From Thecaphora thlaspeos (Eukaryota > Basidiomycota > Ustilaginomycetes > Urocystidales > Glomosporiaceae): DNA of 64,000 bases. Below, in pieces: positions 42,359-54,579 of the stretch. The notes under the pieces are model-generated. The model made no database searches and was not told the origin of the DNA. It saw only the letters and a program-made list of their open reading frames with translations. The stretch lies in contig UWYS01000005.1 in assembly GCA_900291925.1 (NCBI GenBank), positions 1,054,001 through 1,118,000 on the forward strand, read 5' to 3'. Every line of letters starts with the position of its first letter. The stretch's first letter is position 1. The translations under genes were made by a program, and so were the position numbers.

Positions 42359-44242
42359 TTAGGCGTACCTCCTCTTCATCCTCTGCGCCAGGCCGCGACC
42401 GTGCGCCTGCGCTTCACCACCGCCTCCTCGCGCCTCTTGGAAGGCCGACATCAGACCACCACCTCGCTGGGCTACGGTGGCGGCCTGCGTTGGGCCGTCT
42501 CGTCCATAGTCGACGTCGTCTTCGCCCTCGGCGTCCGCATCTATGTCCTCGGGAGATTGAGCGCAGTCATCAACGTGCGAGCTGCCGTCTTCGTCCAACC
42601 TCGCTCGCTTGCTCGCCAGCTCCTCTGGCGCCGTCAAAGCCGCACCGAATTCGGGCTCGGCATCCTCGTCGCCGCCTCTGCTTTCTGCATCGTCCTCGCT
42701 CCACTCTGCTTCGTCTAACCTGGCCAGCAACGCGTTCCTTTGACTCATGTGCGAGGCGGCTGCATCACGCGTGCGCGCTGCCGCCGCCGCCGTCGTGGTC
42801 GGTGGTGGAAGCCTGCCATTGCCCTGGATCGGCCTCCTGGCCTCGGCGTGCGAAGTGGCCCGCGACTCGCGCTCCTGCTCAATGCTGCTACCAGTCATGC
42901 TTTGGAGCCTCGTAGCGGCAGCACTCGCACCTACCTCGTCGCGCCATTCCGACGACGACGCGGAGGGTGCTTGTGCTTTCCGCTTGGCCGACTCCCTAGC
43001 TGCAATCTCGGCGGCAAACAGTCCTCCACCGGCGCAAGGTTTGGACGGCCCGGCATTGCTCGAGGCGGGCGTCGTCGTCGCTGTGTTAGACGAAAACGAG
43101 GACCTCGACGCCGACGAGCTAAGACCGGCTTTGCTCGACGACCCCGCCGCTGACGCCGACGAGGGGAACAGCAGCTTCGGCTGCAGGCGCGGAGGCCTCT
43201 GACCTGTCCGCTGGTACATTGCTTCGTCCGAGTCGTCCGAATCGTACTCGGGATCCGCATAGACGACCCGCTGTCCGCGGAAGACGTAGGTGATCTTGCC
43301 CTTTTCCTTGCCCGGGAACATTCTGGCCCGCATCCGCGCCTGCCCCGCCCTCGGACCGTCGAGACCCGAGTCGGCCGGCCCGCCTTCGAGGAAGGGGTTC
43401 ATCGGGGTGTCGCGGATCGGATGGATCATCGAGACGTCCTGGCTCTCGACGAGGACGTTGTCCCACATAGGTGCGGCTGGTCGAGTTGTCGCCAACCGCG
43501 CCTGTCGTGGTGTGAGGTCGCCGGCGCCGTCTTCCTCCATCATCGTCGCTGCCTCCTCCTGCTCTTCGTCCGACATTTCAAGCATCTGCTGGTCTTCCTC
43601 ATCGTATCCATCCTGTTCGCCCAGCTCCTCCTCGTCGTCAGGCTCGGCGTAGGACGTCCGCGTCTGGCCGAGCGGCTGCTGGTATCGAGCTGAAGAAGAG
43701 GCCGACGAAGCCTGCCTGACCATGAACGGATTCTCCTCGTCGTCCGAATCAGCGGCAGCGACCGGGCCCTTTTGCCTCTTCCTGCCGATTACCGTCTGCT
43801 GGACGGCCTCGTGGAGCTCGGACTGGCGATCGCGATGTGTGTCGTGACCGCTGCCGCCGGTGTGCGACTCGAGCTCGCCGTCGGACATGGAACGCGACTC
43901 GGGCGTGTCGTCCTTGCCTCCGTCCATGCGCGTGTCGCGGCTGAGCGGCGGCGTCAGCATCCTGTGCTCGGCCTTGCTCATCGAGCTGCCGCGCTTCTTG
44001 CCGCTGCCGGGGCTGTTGGCACCGTTCACGTCGAGGACTGCAGCAGCATCGTCGAGGCACCGATGCGCCCCGTTGCCGACCGCCGCCTTCCCCGATAGAC
44101 GTGCAGCATCAGCGCTGAAGCGGCAGGCGGCATTGAGGGCGCTGTGAGCGACGATGACGCCGGCCGATGCAATCCGTGGCTCCTGGGCCTTTGAGGTACG
44201 GCCGCTCAGCGGAGGCGAGAGGATGGCCTTCTCGGGCGCCAT
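42359..44242 (-). CDS. Unrecognised acidic, probably nuclear protein, 627 aa
   Basis: First in-frame ATG is at 44242 (MAPEKAILSPPLSG); the frame is open upstream past 44359 without ATG, so a 5' exon is possible. The sequence is mostly disordered: Ser/Ala/Arg-rich blocks, acidic runs (DDEEELGEQDGYDEEDQ), and basic stretches such as IGRKRQKG. Two SPPLS/TPPLSRDT-type motifs are potential Ser/Thr-Pro kinase sites. The most ordered part is near the middle: DTPMNPFLEGGP, then GKITYVFRGQRVVYADPEYD, which looks like a conserved core. I recall no named family for it. The C-terminus (LMSAFQEARGGGG...QRMKRRY) is basic. Function unknown; cell-cycle or transcription roles would be guesses from the SPPL/TPPL motifs. 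Confidence 0.7.
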   Translation of the reverse strand: MAPEKAILSPPLSGRTSKAQEPRIASAGVIVAHSALNAACRFSADAARLSGKAAVGNGAHRCLDDAAAVLDVNGANSPGSGKKRGSSMSKAEHRMLTPPLSRDTRMDGGKDDTPESRSMSDGELESHTGGSGHDTHRDRQSELHEAVQQTVIGRKRQKGPVAAADSDDEENPFMVRQASSASSSARYQQPLGQTRTSYAEPDDEEELGEQDGYDEEDQQMLEMSDEEQEEAATMMEEDGAGDLTPRQARLATTRPAAPMWDNVLVESQDVSMIHPIRDTPMNPFLEGGPADSGLDGPRAGQARMRARMFPGKEKGKITYVFRGQRVVYADPEYDSDDSDEAMYQRTGQRPPRLQPKLLFPSSASAAGSSSKAGLSSSASRSSFSSNTATTTPASSNAGPSKPCAGGGLFAAEIAARESAKRKAQAPSASSSEWRDEVGASAAATRLQSMTGSSIEQERESRATSHAEARRPIQGNGRLPPPTTTAAAAARTRDAAASHMSQRNALLARLDEAEWSEDDAESRGGDEDAEPEFGAALTAPEELASKRARLDEDGSSHVDDCAQSPEDIDADAEGEDDVDYGRDGPTQAATVAQRGGGLMSAFQEARGGGGEAQAHGRGLAQRMKRRYA

Positions 44243-45415
44243 ATCGTCGGGATGTGATGGATGGGCTATGCGGCTGAGTGGCTCTGCCAGTACGTCTATC
44301 ACACGAGCGGCGAGGATCTGGCTGGCCCGAGTGTCGAGATGCGTCGACAACGAGTCCAAGGGGAGAGGTGGCGAGGCCAGAACGGCCTTGACGGCCCGAA
44401 ATAGTCGTCGACTAGATCGAAAGAGGGAGGGAAAGCCTTAAGCTTGGTGTCGAGCGGGTGGATGGATGGTGTCGGTGATGATGAAAAATGGAAGAATGCG
44501 GCCCTTTGGGAGCGATTGGTAAATGATTTGGTGGTGGCGAGCACAAAGCAATGGTTGTGTGTGTAGTGCGAATCAAAAGGCAGCTTGAAAGGTTGGGCAG
44601 ACGGGGCGAGTCTAGGTAGAAAGGATCGCGGCAATCGCGAGCCAAAGGGGTTCGCTTCTTTGAGCGGATGGCAGATTCGCTTTGGTGATGAAGGAAGGCG
44701 CAGCGCCGAAGGTCACCGACGCGGACTAGTACGTCAGAGGGAGAGGTTTGCCACAGGATACGCTGGGTGGACAAGGTATATGCGGATGAGTCTGCCGGAA
44801 GGCGGCCCCTGCTGCAGAGCAGAGGTGACGGTGGCACTGGTCGGCCGAGGAGAAAGGTGGCGTCGACGGATAACGAGATTGTAGGCGCACGTCAAGAGAG
44901 TGGACGAGGGAGAGACAGTGGCGGGAGATTGAATATATCCTCTCCGTCTGGTGAATGGTGCGATAGATAGGGATGGGATAAGATGGACGGTCGATGTGGA
45001 TGGAGTGGCGGCAGTAACTGGATGCGTGTGGCACCGGAGGTGGCAGGCAGAGCGAAGGAGCAGAGCGAGAGGAACGACGGGCGGGCGTCCTTGTCCATCG
45101 ATGATCCACGCTCGCCCTGACGCCCTCGTTGGCAGGCTGAAAATCCAAGTCACGTGCCAGCGGCGCGGGCAGCCCGCGTAGATGGCCGCGTCGCGTAAAT
45201 TGCCCCTGCCAGAGCGACAAAGAGGCTGGCGAGAAAACAGAGAAAGCTGGATGATCGGCCCGTGCAGGCCCCCCTTTTTTGGCGGAAGGGAGAGGACCCG
45301 GCGAGCAAAGGTGGAGGAGCTTTTTCTGACCGGCCAGCTTTCCACCTCCACCACCACACCCCCACGCCGCTACCGCCGCTACCGCCACTACTCTCTACCT
45401 CAACACCGCCAGCGG
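44243..45415. other. Divergent intergenic region (unknown protein / SET-MYND protein)
   Basis: About 1.2 kb with no coherent coding sequence or RNA gene. Pyrimidine-rich (ACC)n and (CGCTAC)n sequence precedes the SET-MYND ATG. Confidence 0.5.
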
Positions 45416-48167
45416 ATGTCGTCGTTTGCAGCGCTCAGGCAGCAGAGACAGGCCAGAAGAGCGCCTCGCTTTGGCGCGCCGGCCTCCAGCTCCGCCGCTA
45501 CCGTCGCCGCAGCAGAGCAGCCTCGCCCTGATACGACCTCAGCATCAGCAGGAGTAGCACCAACCCGTCACGACAAGCAGCCGACCGCTCTGTCAGCTTC
45601 AGATCCAGCAGTTTCCTCTCCAAATCCAGCATCAAAAGGAGCAACCACGGACGGCGAAGCGTGGTATCCAGCAACGAGCGGTGGAAACGGAGCAGAAGCG
45701 AAAGCATTGATAGAGCCGACAGCGGGTCCGGGCCGCCTCACCGAGAATGGTGCTCTTGTCGTCAAGCAGGTGCAAGGCAAGGGTCGTGGCGTTGTTTGGC
45801 AGCCCGCATCGCTGCAAGCGGGGACTTGCAATCGAGGTAGGCATCAATGTCAAAAGCGCGTGTATGCCAAACCCAGCGCCAGCCTCCAAGACTGACACCC
45901 CTGCTTCTCTTCTCTCCCCTTGGTTCTGCCTCTGCCAGGCGAGATCCTGATGCGTCTGCGTCCAGCGGCATCGGCGCTCTCAAGCAACCTTCTCGCCAAG
46001 CGCTGCTCTCACTGCTATCAAGCTGCTGCCGTCGATGCAGTCGAGAGTGTCTCGGCAGCGTCGCAACAGACTTCATCGTCGTCATCGGGCTCCGCACTGA
46101 TGCGCTGCTCGGCCTGCAAGGTAGTCAGGTACTGCAACATCGAGTGCCAGCGCGGCGACTGGCAGCAGCACAGGGACGAGTGCAAAGCGCTTCGCAACTA
46201 CGCAAAGCTGAGAGCAGAGGCACGTGCACAGCGTAAGCAACACAGGAAACAGGCGGTCGAAGCAATGACCAGCCGACGCGCCCAAAGGGAGGCCGGAATT
46301 GACGAAATGTCGGTTGACGGCGAGGATGAGGACCTCGAGGGTCATGATGAGGAAGAAGGCCGCGATGACGACGACGACGACGACGACGACGACGAAACCG
46401 AGGTCGTGCCGGGGGCCGTTATCCGCGCCATGGCCCGCCTCATCTGGGCGAGGAAGAGGGCTTGCGAGCCACTTGGCAGACGGATCGACCAGCTGCAGTC
46501 CCACAAGGACGAGATGGACCAGGCGACGCTCCAGAGCTTGGCCTTCGTCCCGGTCGCACTGGCCCATTTTCTGGCGGCGAGCCGGGTCGGCTCCCTCAGC
46601 GACCTAGCCACCAAGCAGAAGAAAGTGTTGCAGGACCTGGGCCTGGGCTCGGCCTCACACTTGCTCGACGCCGTCTGCAAGGTGAGCGAGCTAAGATCAG
46701 CATAGCCGTGCAGTCGAGTCGTCATGGCACTGCCTCAGTGATCAAGACTCGTGAATCTGACTTACGACTTTCTCCATGTTTCCACCGGGCCATCCACAGT
46801 TCAACTCCAACGCCTTCACCCTGACGGACTACGAGATGGACAGCATCGGCATCTGCCTCCATCCGACCGCCTCGCTGCTCAATCACTCTTGCTGTCCCAA
46901 CGCTGCGCTCGTGTTTCCCTTTAGCGGGGGCGACCACGGCGGTCCCTCGGCTGTCGACAAGGGCCACAGAGCGAAGATGGTCGCCGAGCCTATGCAGCTG
47001 GTGGCACTGCGCGACATCGAGGCGGGCGAAGAGGTGGAGATCTCGTACGTCGACGTGTGCGACCGGTATGCAGAGCGTCAGCAGGCGCTCAAGGCGCGCT
47101 ACCTGTTCGACTGCCGCTGCTTTCTGTGCGAGCGGACGCGCAAACAGCAGCAAAAGCAGCAGCATTCGTCGTCGACCGCCACCGGATCGGCGGGTCAGGG
47201 AGCTGCAGCTAGCGCCAAGTTCAAGTGGCGCGATCCGAGAGAGGCGGTGTGGTGTCCGCAAAGATGCGGCGGCTGGATCGGCCGACCGAGCCGGGAGGGC
47301 GACCTGGCGACGGCGCTCGTCTGCAACAAGTGCAAGGAGCCGAGCACGCTGGATGCCGCCGCGATGGCCGCCGACGTCCGCGAAGGGACGGAAGCGATAC
47401 AGGAGGCTAGGACGCTGCTCGCCAGAGGCGATGCTGCGGCGGCATGGCAGAGGTGCTCCAAGGTGGTCGCCGAGTTGGTGGACCGCTACCCGCCCTCGTC
47501 GCAGCCGCTGTTCGACCTGATGCGGGTCGCGCAGGAGGCGCTGATCGAGCTGGGCTCCTTGAGCCTGCCGCCGGCCCCGGCAAAGTCTTCTTCCTCGAGC
47601 GGCGAGCTGGCCGAGGCGACCGGATCGTGGCCGGTCGATCCAGACACCACGTCGTACTTTTTCGAGGAAGCGACGAGGCTGGCCATGCTAATTGCCGCCG
47701 GCTGCCAGGCATCGACTGTGGGACCTGCGACTTTGGGTGGATCGATCTATGCAGAGGGGCACCCGGCGAGGGCGATGGCGCTGGCGACGCTAGGCAAGCT
47801 GGCCCTGGTCGAGATCCAGCAGCAGCCGGTGGCGGCGGCGGCGGCTGCCCGTAGGAACTTCAACACATCGTCGCACTCATCATCGTCGTCGTCGTCTTCG
47901 TCGGTGCAGCAGCTCGTTCGTCGACCGTCGTCGATCCCGTCGGTGCTCAAGGAGCCGCCCCACGTGCCGACCGAGGCGAGGCTGCCGTTTGCCAAGCAGG
48001 TGCTGATACAGGCGCTGCGTGAGCTCGAGATCGGATTCGGCCGTAGTAACGAAGGAGGTGTGACTGGCAAGGCGGTCAAGCAGGCGCTGGAGGAGCTCGA
48101 GCGGGAGAGCGCTATTGTCGCGCAGGCGCTGCGCGATGGTGGGCGCGGCGGGATTGCGGCGGCGTGA
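45416..48167 (+). CDS. SET and MYND domain protein (SMYD/Set6-like lysine methyltransferase), 843 aa
   Basis: Exons 45416-45836, 45939-46681, 46800-48167; both introns (102 and 118 nt) keep frame. The SET domain is split as in SMYD proteins: an N-terminal piece GKGRGVVW, a MYND zinc finger (CSHC...CSACKVVRYCNIECQRGDWQQHRDEC), a long acidic inserted helix (DDDDDDDDDDETE), then the catalytic half with LLNHSCCPNAAL (SAM/substrate motif NHSCxPN), EVEISYVDV, and post-SET FDCRCFLCE. So it should transfer methyl groups to lysine; the substrate cannot be read from the sequence. Fungal relatives act in nucleus and cytosol. The C-terminal half is TPR-like (helices with ARTLLARGDAAAAWQRC) plus a Ser run, as in SMYD proteins with C-terminal domains. 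Confidence 0.92.
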
Positions 48168-49229
48168 TGACAGCGAGGCTGTGTGAAGCCATCACCCGCC
48201 TCGACTCTCTTGTATTTGTAGCTTCCACAACGCTCTGTCAAAAGAAAGCCCAAGGCTCGCTCGCGGCGTCGCCATGTGTAGAGGCGACCCTTCAAGACGA
48301 CGCCCGCAGCGACTGTCGCGAGACGCTTGATCCAACGTGCCTATGTAGCTGGCCGTGGCCTGCCGGGGTCCGACTTTGAATTATTTGTGATTTTGGGGAG
48401 AGCGCGTCGCGGCGGCGGGCCCCGCTGGCTCGACGCGCGCGGCCGGCTGCGTCTGAGTTGAGATTGGGCGAAAGCTGCACCCGTCGGCACGGGATAAGGG
48501 AACTGATGATGTTGTTGCTTGTAGAGAACATGCAGGTGCCTCTGCGGCTTAGACTATGTACAAAACTTTTCACCTCGGCTAATTTCCCTCCTTGCGGCTA
48601 TCGGCCGGTATCGTTGTCGCGTCTTCCTCAACGGTCTGTGCGCGCGCGGAGGGCGGCGGCAGGCGGCAGAGAAAGGGCAAAGAGGGTCCTCGTGCCCTTT
48701 GGCCTCGCGCCATCCCACGCGCGTGCCCCTTGACGACCGACTTCCAGCACCAACCTCCCTCCGCGACCTCTCTGCTGCTCACATCCCATCCCCACCGCCA
48801 CCGCCTGGATCCCCACTCGACCCTACGGAATTTCCGCGTTGCCTGCCCGCCCACTTCTCCGCCCGCTAACCTTCTAGCCGTCTTCTCGCGCCACCTCTTC
48901 CGCAAGACACGCACGTAACCTCGGCGGCAGCCCATCCCTCGCTCCCCACCTCGACAAGCTCCGTCAACCCCCTCGCCTGTCCACGAAGAACCGTCTCCTC
49001 GAGTAGCAACTGCAGCGACGAGCAAAGAGCGTCACGACTCGCAGAGCAGCTGGCCAGCCGTCCCCGCCCCCACCTCTGACTGCTCGCGATCGGACGCGCT
49101 CCACCTTGCGCGTTCAAGCAGCCGTTGCGTACAAGAGCTCTCCCCCGTGGGATACAGCCCGTCCCTCTTTTGCCCCCTCTCACTGCACTCGCCTCACCTC
49201 ACCTGCACCTGCCTACACGACCCGACACG
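48168..49229. other. Intergenic region, PDS5 promoter
   Basis: About 1 kb. It is GC-rich and C/T-rich near the PDS5 ATG. No gene or recognisable element, except a short CGCGCGCG run near 48640. Confidence 0.5.
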
Positions 49230-52200
49230 ATGGCGACCCAAACACAGACCCGTTCCGAGGGGATGGTCAGGCTCTCGACGCGCGGCAAACTCTACCAAAA
49301 GGGCGGATCCACAGATACCCTGCTTAAGCGCCTAAAAGCCGTCCGCGCAGAGCTCAGCGAGATGGATCAGGACTACTGCGACGTCAAGTCGCTCGATGAG
49401 GTCAGAAAGGAGCTCGTCAGCACCGCCCTCATGCTCCACAAGGACAAGGCAGTCAAGGCCTATGTCGCCTGCTGCCTTGCCGACATGCTTAGGCTCTACG
49501 CTCCCAACGCCCCCTACACCCAGACCGAGCTAAGAGTGAGTGCCGATAGGGCGAGGCGTTGACCGTGGGTGAAAGCTCCGCTTGCTGAGACTGCCACTCC
49601 TCCCGCGCTCTGTCCTTGCTTCCTGTCTCCTGCCGTCTCTTCTGCCCTGCCCTCCTCTCCCCGCAGGACATCTTCCAGTTCTTTATCCACCAGCTGACGG
49701 CGGGCCTCGCCAAGCCCTCGTCGCCGCAGTACTCCGAGTACTTCTACCTGCTTGAGAGCCTGAGCCACATCAAGAGTGTCGTCCTCGTCTGCGATCTCAG
49801 CAACGCCGACGAGCTTATGACCGAGTACTTCAAGGGTTTCTTCGACCAGGCCCGGCCGGATCTCTCCAAGAATGTCGAGCTCTGCATGACCGACGTTCTG
49901 GTCGCGCTGATCGACGAGTGCCAGACGCTGCCGACCGAGGTGCTAGAGCTGCTGTTGGCCAACTTTAGCGCTAAGGCGATCAAGCACAACGCCGCAGCCC
50001 ATCGTATGGCCATCGAGATCTGCTCGGCCGCCAGCGACAAGCTGCAGAAGTACATTGCGCAGGTAAGTCGAACCCGCGGTTGGCGTGAGCGACGTTTCGC
50101 ACAGCACGGTATGGCGTGCTGACGCCCCGCATCGCTTCTCATCCGCGTTCTGGACTCGCGATCGACGACGATGGCAGTACTTTACCGAGGTGATCGTCTC
50201 TGCGTCGCGCGAAGACGACCAGGAGGAGCGAATGGAGGCGCTCCAGTCAGCGCACTCGCTCATCATGCAGATCAATCGCTCGGTCCCAGCGCTACTGCTG
50301 AACGTGATACCGCAGCTCGAGGAGGAGCTCAAGGCCGAGGATGCCCAGCTGCGCATCCTGGCCACCAAGGTGCTCGGACAGATGTTCGCCGAGCGGCCGT
50401 CATCGACTGGCGCCGGAGGCGACCTGGCCAAGAAGTATTCGGCCACCTGGAAGGCATGGCTCGGCCGGGCCAACGACAAGAGCGCGACGTTGCGCACCGT
50501 ATGGGTCGAGGCGACGCGTAACCTCCTCATCCACCACCCGGAGCTCCGACTCGACCTGACGCCGATCCTCGAGCAGAAGCTGCTCGAGCCGGACGAGCGC
50601 GTGCGCGCCGCCATGGCCAAGACGCTGGGCAGCCTCGACTACGAGACGGCGCTCCACCACGTCGACAAAAGCGTTTTGATTAAGCTCGTGGACCGGTGCA
50701 AGGACAAGAAGGCTAGTGTCCGACGGGCGGCGATGGAGGCGGCGGGCAAGATGTTCGACATGGCCTTTTCCGAGATCGAGAGCCACGACCCGGCGGCCAC
50801 GCAACAATTTGCTTGGATCGCGTCCGAGGTGCTCAAGTGCGTCTACGCCGGCGGGTCGGACATGCTCCAGGCGACCGCTTCGGCCGTCGAGCAGCACATT
50901 CACCCTCTCCCTTCGAATCCAGACGACGAGGCGGCCTGGACCAACCGGCTGCTTTTAGTGATGAAGTTCCTCGACCCCGAGGCGATCAAAGCGCTCTTTC
51001 GCCTCACCAACCTCATTTACCAGCGACCTTCGGTATTTGACCGCTTCGTCGGCTGCTGCGAGGTTTACAACGGCGGCGACGTTGACCGTGACCAGGATTC
51101 GGCCGCAGTCAAGGCGGCCATGGCTGATAGCATCCGACGCTGCGCCACTCTGTTCGGCGACGCCCAAAAGGCCCAGACCGACCTGCATGCGTTCGCCAAG
51201 CTCAACGACACGCGCATCTACCGCCTGCTCAAGACATGCTTTGACCCGCAGCAGGACCTCAAGGCCCTGGTCAAGGCGCGCGCCGATGCGCTGCGTCGCG
51301 TCGAGAACGCCAACGCGGCCATCCTCGAGACGATGATGACGCTTGTCCGCAGCGGGTCCTTCTTCCTCATCAACCGCTCGTCGGTCCCAACGCTCATCAA
51401 GCGCCTGCAGCAGAACAAGAGTGATTTCACGCCGAGCCAGGTCTACCGCGACTCGCAGTCGCAGCAAATCGGCGGCGGCAGCTCCGACGAGACCGAGTCG
51501 CAGGCGCGCACGCTGGCGCGCAGCATGGCCCAGCTACCCGACATGGAGGCGTTCCAGTCGTGCTCGAACGAGGTGCTCGAATTTGTCGCCAAGCACTGCC
51601 CCCAGATGTTTGCCTCGCACGTTCCGGAGCTGTGCCGCTCGCTCCACGACGAGGGCAACCGGATCCTCGTCCAGACCTGCCTTCAGGCGCTCGCCGCGAC
51701 GGCGCTGTGGAACGTCGAAAAGGTGCAGCTCGACAAAAAGGCGATCGACCGTGTGGCGCGCTACGTCCAGAAGGGGACGCCGCTGCAGGCCAAATTTGCG
51801 GCCAAGCTGCTCGCCATCGTCGGCTACGCCGGCGTCAAGAGCAAGGGCAAGGAGGCCGCGGCGGTGGCATCGGCTTCGACTTCGTCGAGCCGACGTGCCG
51901 GCGCGCTGGGACGGACGGGCAGCTCACAGAACAACAACGGCGCCAGTGGAGCTTCGGTCGCCTACCAGGTGGTCGAGGAGGTGCTCGAGACGGTGGCGCG
52001 TGACCTCGGCAAGATGTCGGGCGAACGCCAGGTGGCCAGCCTCAACGCGCTGGCGCAGCTGTTCAAGCACGCGCCAGACGCCAGCGAAAACGTCTCGGAC
52101 ACCGTCGTCAAGACGCTGCTTGCCTCTATTCTCTCGAAGCCGAGCGAGGCCAAGGCCTCTGCCTTGGCCGAGACCGAAGACTGGATCGAGGACGACAAGA

Positions 52201-53585
52201 TGACGCCGAGCCTCGAGGCGAAGCTGCTTTCGCTCACCGTGCTGACGAAGCGCTGCGTCGCGTTCGCCGAGACGTCCAACGCCGTTGACGTCGCCAAGCC
52301 CGTCTTTCGGCTGCTGTGGACGGTGATCGCCCAAGGCGAGGTCAAAGCGCTCGGGACGCCTGCGCCGCACCGCTCGCGGATGCGCTTGCAGGCCGCGACG
52401 TGCGTGCTCAAGCTGGCCCGCCACACGGTCTACGACCAGATGATCGGACGCGAGTACTTCAACCTCGCGTTCACAGTGCAGGATGAGTGCTTCAACGTGC
52501 GCAGCAAGGTCCTCCACAAGCTGCTGACCTACCTTTCGCGCCGACGCATCGATCCACGCTTCCTGGCCATGGCTTTCCTCACCGCCTTTGACCCCGAGGA
52601 CGAGAACCGCAACATGGTGGTGCGCTACTGCACGTCAAACTCCCGTTCCCTCCCGGCCGAGCTGAGGCTGAAGCTGCTCGACGTCTCCTTTCCACGCTTC
52701 ATCCACCTCCTCGCCAACCACCCGGACTTTTCGCGCGAGTCGACCGAGGAGCTGTTGCAGTTTGTCCGGTACCTCGACTTCTACCTCGACTGCCTCTGCA
52801 CGGCGCAGAACGTCAGCCTCTTTTTCTATCTCGCCAACAGAGTCAAGCAGGTCCGGGACGCCGAGTCGCAGGGGGCGAGCGAGAACCTCTATACGCTCAG
52901 CGAGATGGCGCAGCTCGTCATCAAGCGGAAGGTAGAGGCGAACGGATGGACCAACGAGACGTACCCGGGCAAGATTACGCTGCCGGCCGACATCTTTAAG
53001 CCGTTGCCGAGCCTGGAGGTGCAGAGGGAGGTGAGTGTCGGCGCGTCGTCGCCGTCGCCGTCGCCGCGGTTGAGAGGTGGTATCTTCTGCTTCGTTGGTC
53101 GTAGACTCGGAGGAACTGACAGCGACGATCCTTGCCTTTCGTCGACGCATCGTATCGGCGCTCACTCAGATCTCGCACCGGCAATACCTTCCGGCCGATC
53201 TGATTCAAACCCTCTCAGAGGTGAAGGTAAAGGTATGTCTCCGTTCTGAATTTTCACGCCCTTTCTATCTTGTGTCCCTCTCTATCTCACACGCCCCGCT
53301 CTCTCCATCCCTTTTCACATCTCCGCATTGACACAGAAACGATCCATGACGACGCCGCGCAAACGCAAAGCCTCTCCGAAGCCGCGCTCGACGCCCCGGA
53401 AGAAATCGGCACGAAGAGCGGGCGGCAAAAAGAAGAAAGCCAAGAAGACGGGGTACGATTCCGACGAGAACGCGAGTCAATCTTCTTCCGAGGAGAAGGA
53501 AGAAGATGACGATGACGATGAAGAGGAGAGGGGTGGTGGTGACAGTGGAGATGAGAGTAGCGAGTTGAGCGACTTGGACGATTAA
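49230..53585 (+). CDS. PDS5: Cohesin-associated protein PDS5, 1307 aa, five exons
   Basis: Exons 49230-49535, 49667-50062, 50178-53030, 53113-53232, 53337-53585. The first two introns have clear signals; the third junction is uncertain, since an alternative using donor 53043 and acceptor 53104 also keeps frame. Family signatures: LLKRLKAVRAELSEMDQ, KDKAVKAYVACCLADMLRLYAPNAPYT, IFQFFIHQLTAGL, YLLESLSHIKSVVLVCDL, then many alpha-helical HEAT repeats through residue 1100. PDS5 binds cohesin with Wapl/Eco1 and maintains sister chromatid cohesion. The tail (about residues 1225-1307) is basic then acidic (KRKASPKPRSTPRKKSARR, then EEKEEDDDDDEE), typical of PDS5 C-termini. In smut fungi the gene is essential in related work; that is knowledge, not seen here. 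Confidence 0.92.
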
Positions 53586-53648
53586 TGTGGTAGAGGAGAT
53601 GACCGAGAGGGATGTATTTTTAGTGTTACCGGTTCCCTAATGCCAGAA

Positions 53649-53650
<2 letters not shown>

Positions 53651-53705
<55 letters not shown>

Positions 53706-53717
53706 TCTCTCTCTCTC
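53651..53717. repeat. (CT)n microsatellite
   Basis: About 67 bases of uninterrupted pyrimidine, mostly CT dinucleotides, just past the PDS5 stop codon, so probably in its 3' UTR. Confidence 0.95.
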
Positions 53718-54099
53718 GCTCCCCGCTCCCTGCCCCCTTCTCTCGCCCCCTCATGGCTGTGTCGGGCAGTCTGTCTCGACAACTCAGACAGACGATTAAG
53801 TCGCTCCACGGACAAACTGGTGGCGGACGGAACTGAGCCGGGGTGGGACCAGAAGCAATGAGACGAACAGTGATAATAGTGGTTTGAAGGCCGCGGGACA
53901 TTATGTACCGTTGCTAGTCTGCGAGTTTCTCTCCCCCCCCCCCTCTTTTACAGTCGATATCGCCTGGTATCTCTCCATGGTACCTCTTCGTACCCCTAGC
54001 GCGCGCACTCTTCCCTCAAAACGCGGCGCTGACTTCACCTTCTTATCTGATCCAGACTGGGACTAGGAGCAAGAGAACGCGACCTCCCACCGTGAGCTC

Positions 54100-54579
54100 A
54101 ATCTGTCCATTGCGGACTTCCTGCAGGGCGACAAATGGCTGTACGGATCGGTCGATGCTGGCGGGCGTGGGAAGTTGTCCTGACCCCGCTTTATATCTCC
54201 CACCCGTTCTTGAACCTAGAAGCAGGAGTGATGGGGAGGATGGAGTTCACGAACTTAGGAAATGGGAGAACTTGCCTCCTTTTTGACTGCTGTTCATCCC
54301 ATACAGGAGTTCCAGCGTATCCAGAGCGCCGCCCAGCGGCTCGGACGAAGGGTAGAAAGCTGGGCGATTCCATCCTCCAACTTCGTCTTCTCCCCCTCCA
54401 TCACTCAAATCCCTCTCCCTTTCCGTTACTCAGTTCCTGCCCTCTCACTGCGTCCGCATATTTCTACCTCACACCTTCCTTCACACGCTAAAACCCCGTA
54501 TAGCACTCCGCCTTCACGTCCTCACGCCATCTCACACTCTTTTCTCCAGCCTCTTTCAGTCACAAGTACGCGTCAGACC
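54100..54579 (+). promoter_or_regulatory. Upstream region of secreted-family copy D (duplicated block)
   Basis: Matches 55520-55993 upstream of copy E over most of its length. The best block, 54309-54347, is 39 bases identical to 55729-55767 (starts GTTCCAGCGTATCC). Directly after it copy D has TAGAAAG (54353-54359) where copy E has TATAAAG. A near-identical leader (CACTGCGTCCGCATATT and following 60 bases) precedes each ATG. Confidence 0.7.

Noticed and set aside
51343..52203. 286-codon plus-strand frame inside PDS5
   Set aside because: It is a shadow frame of PDS5 exon 3, Arg/Ser-rich without a domain.
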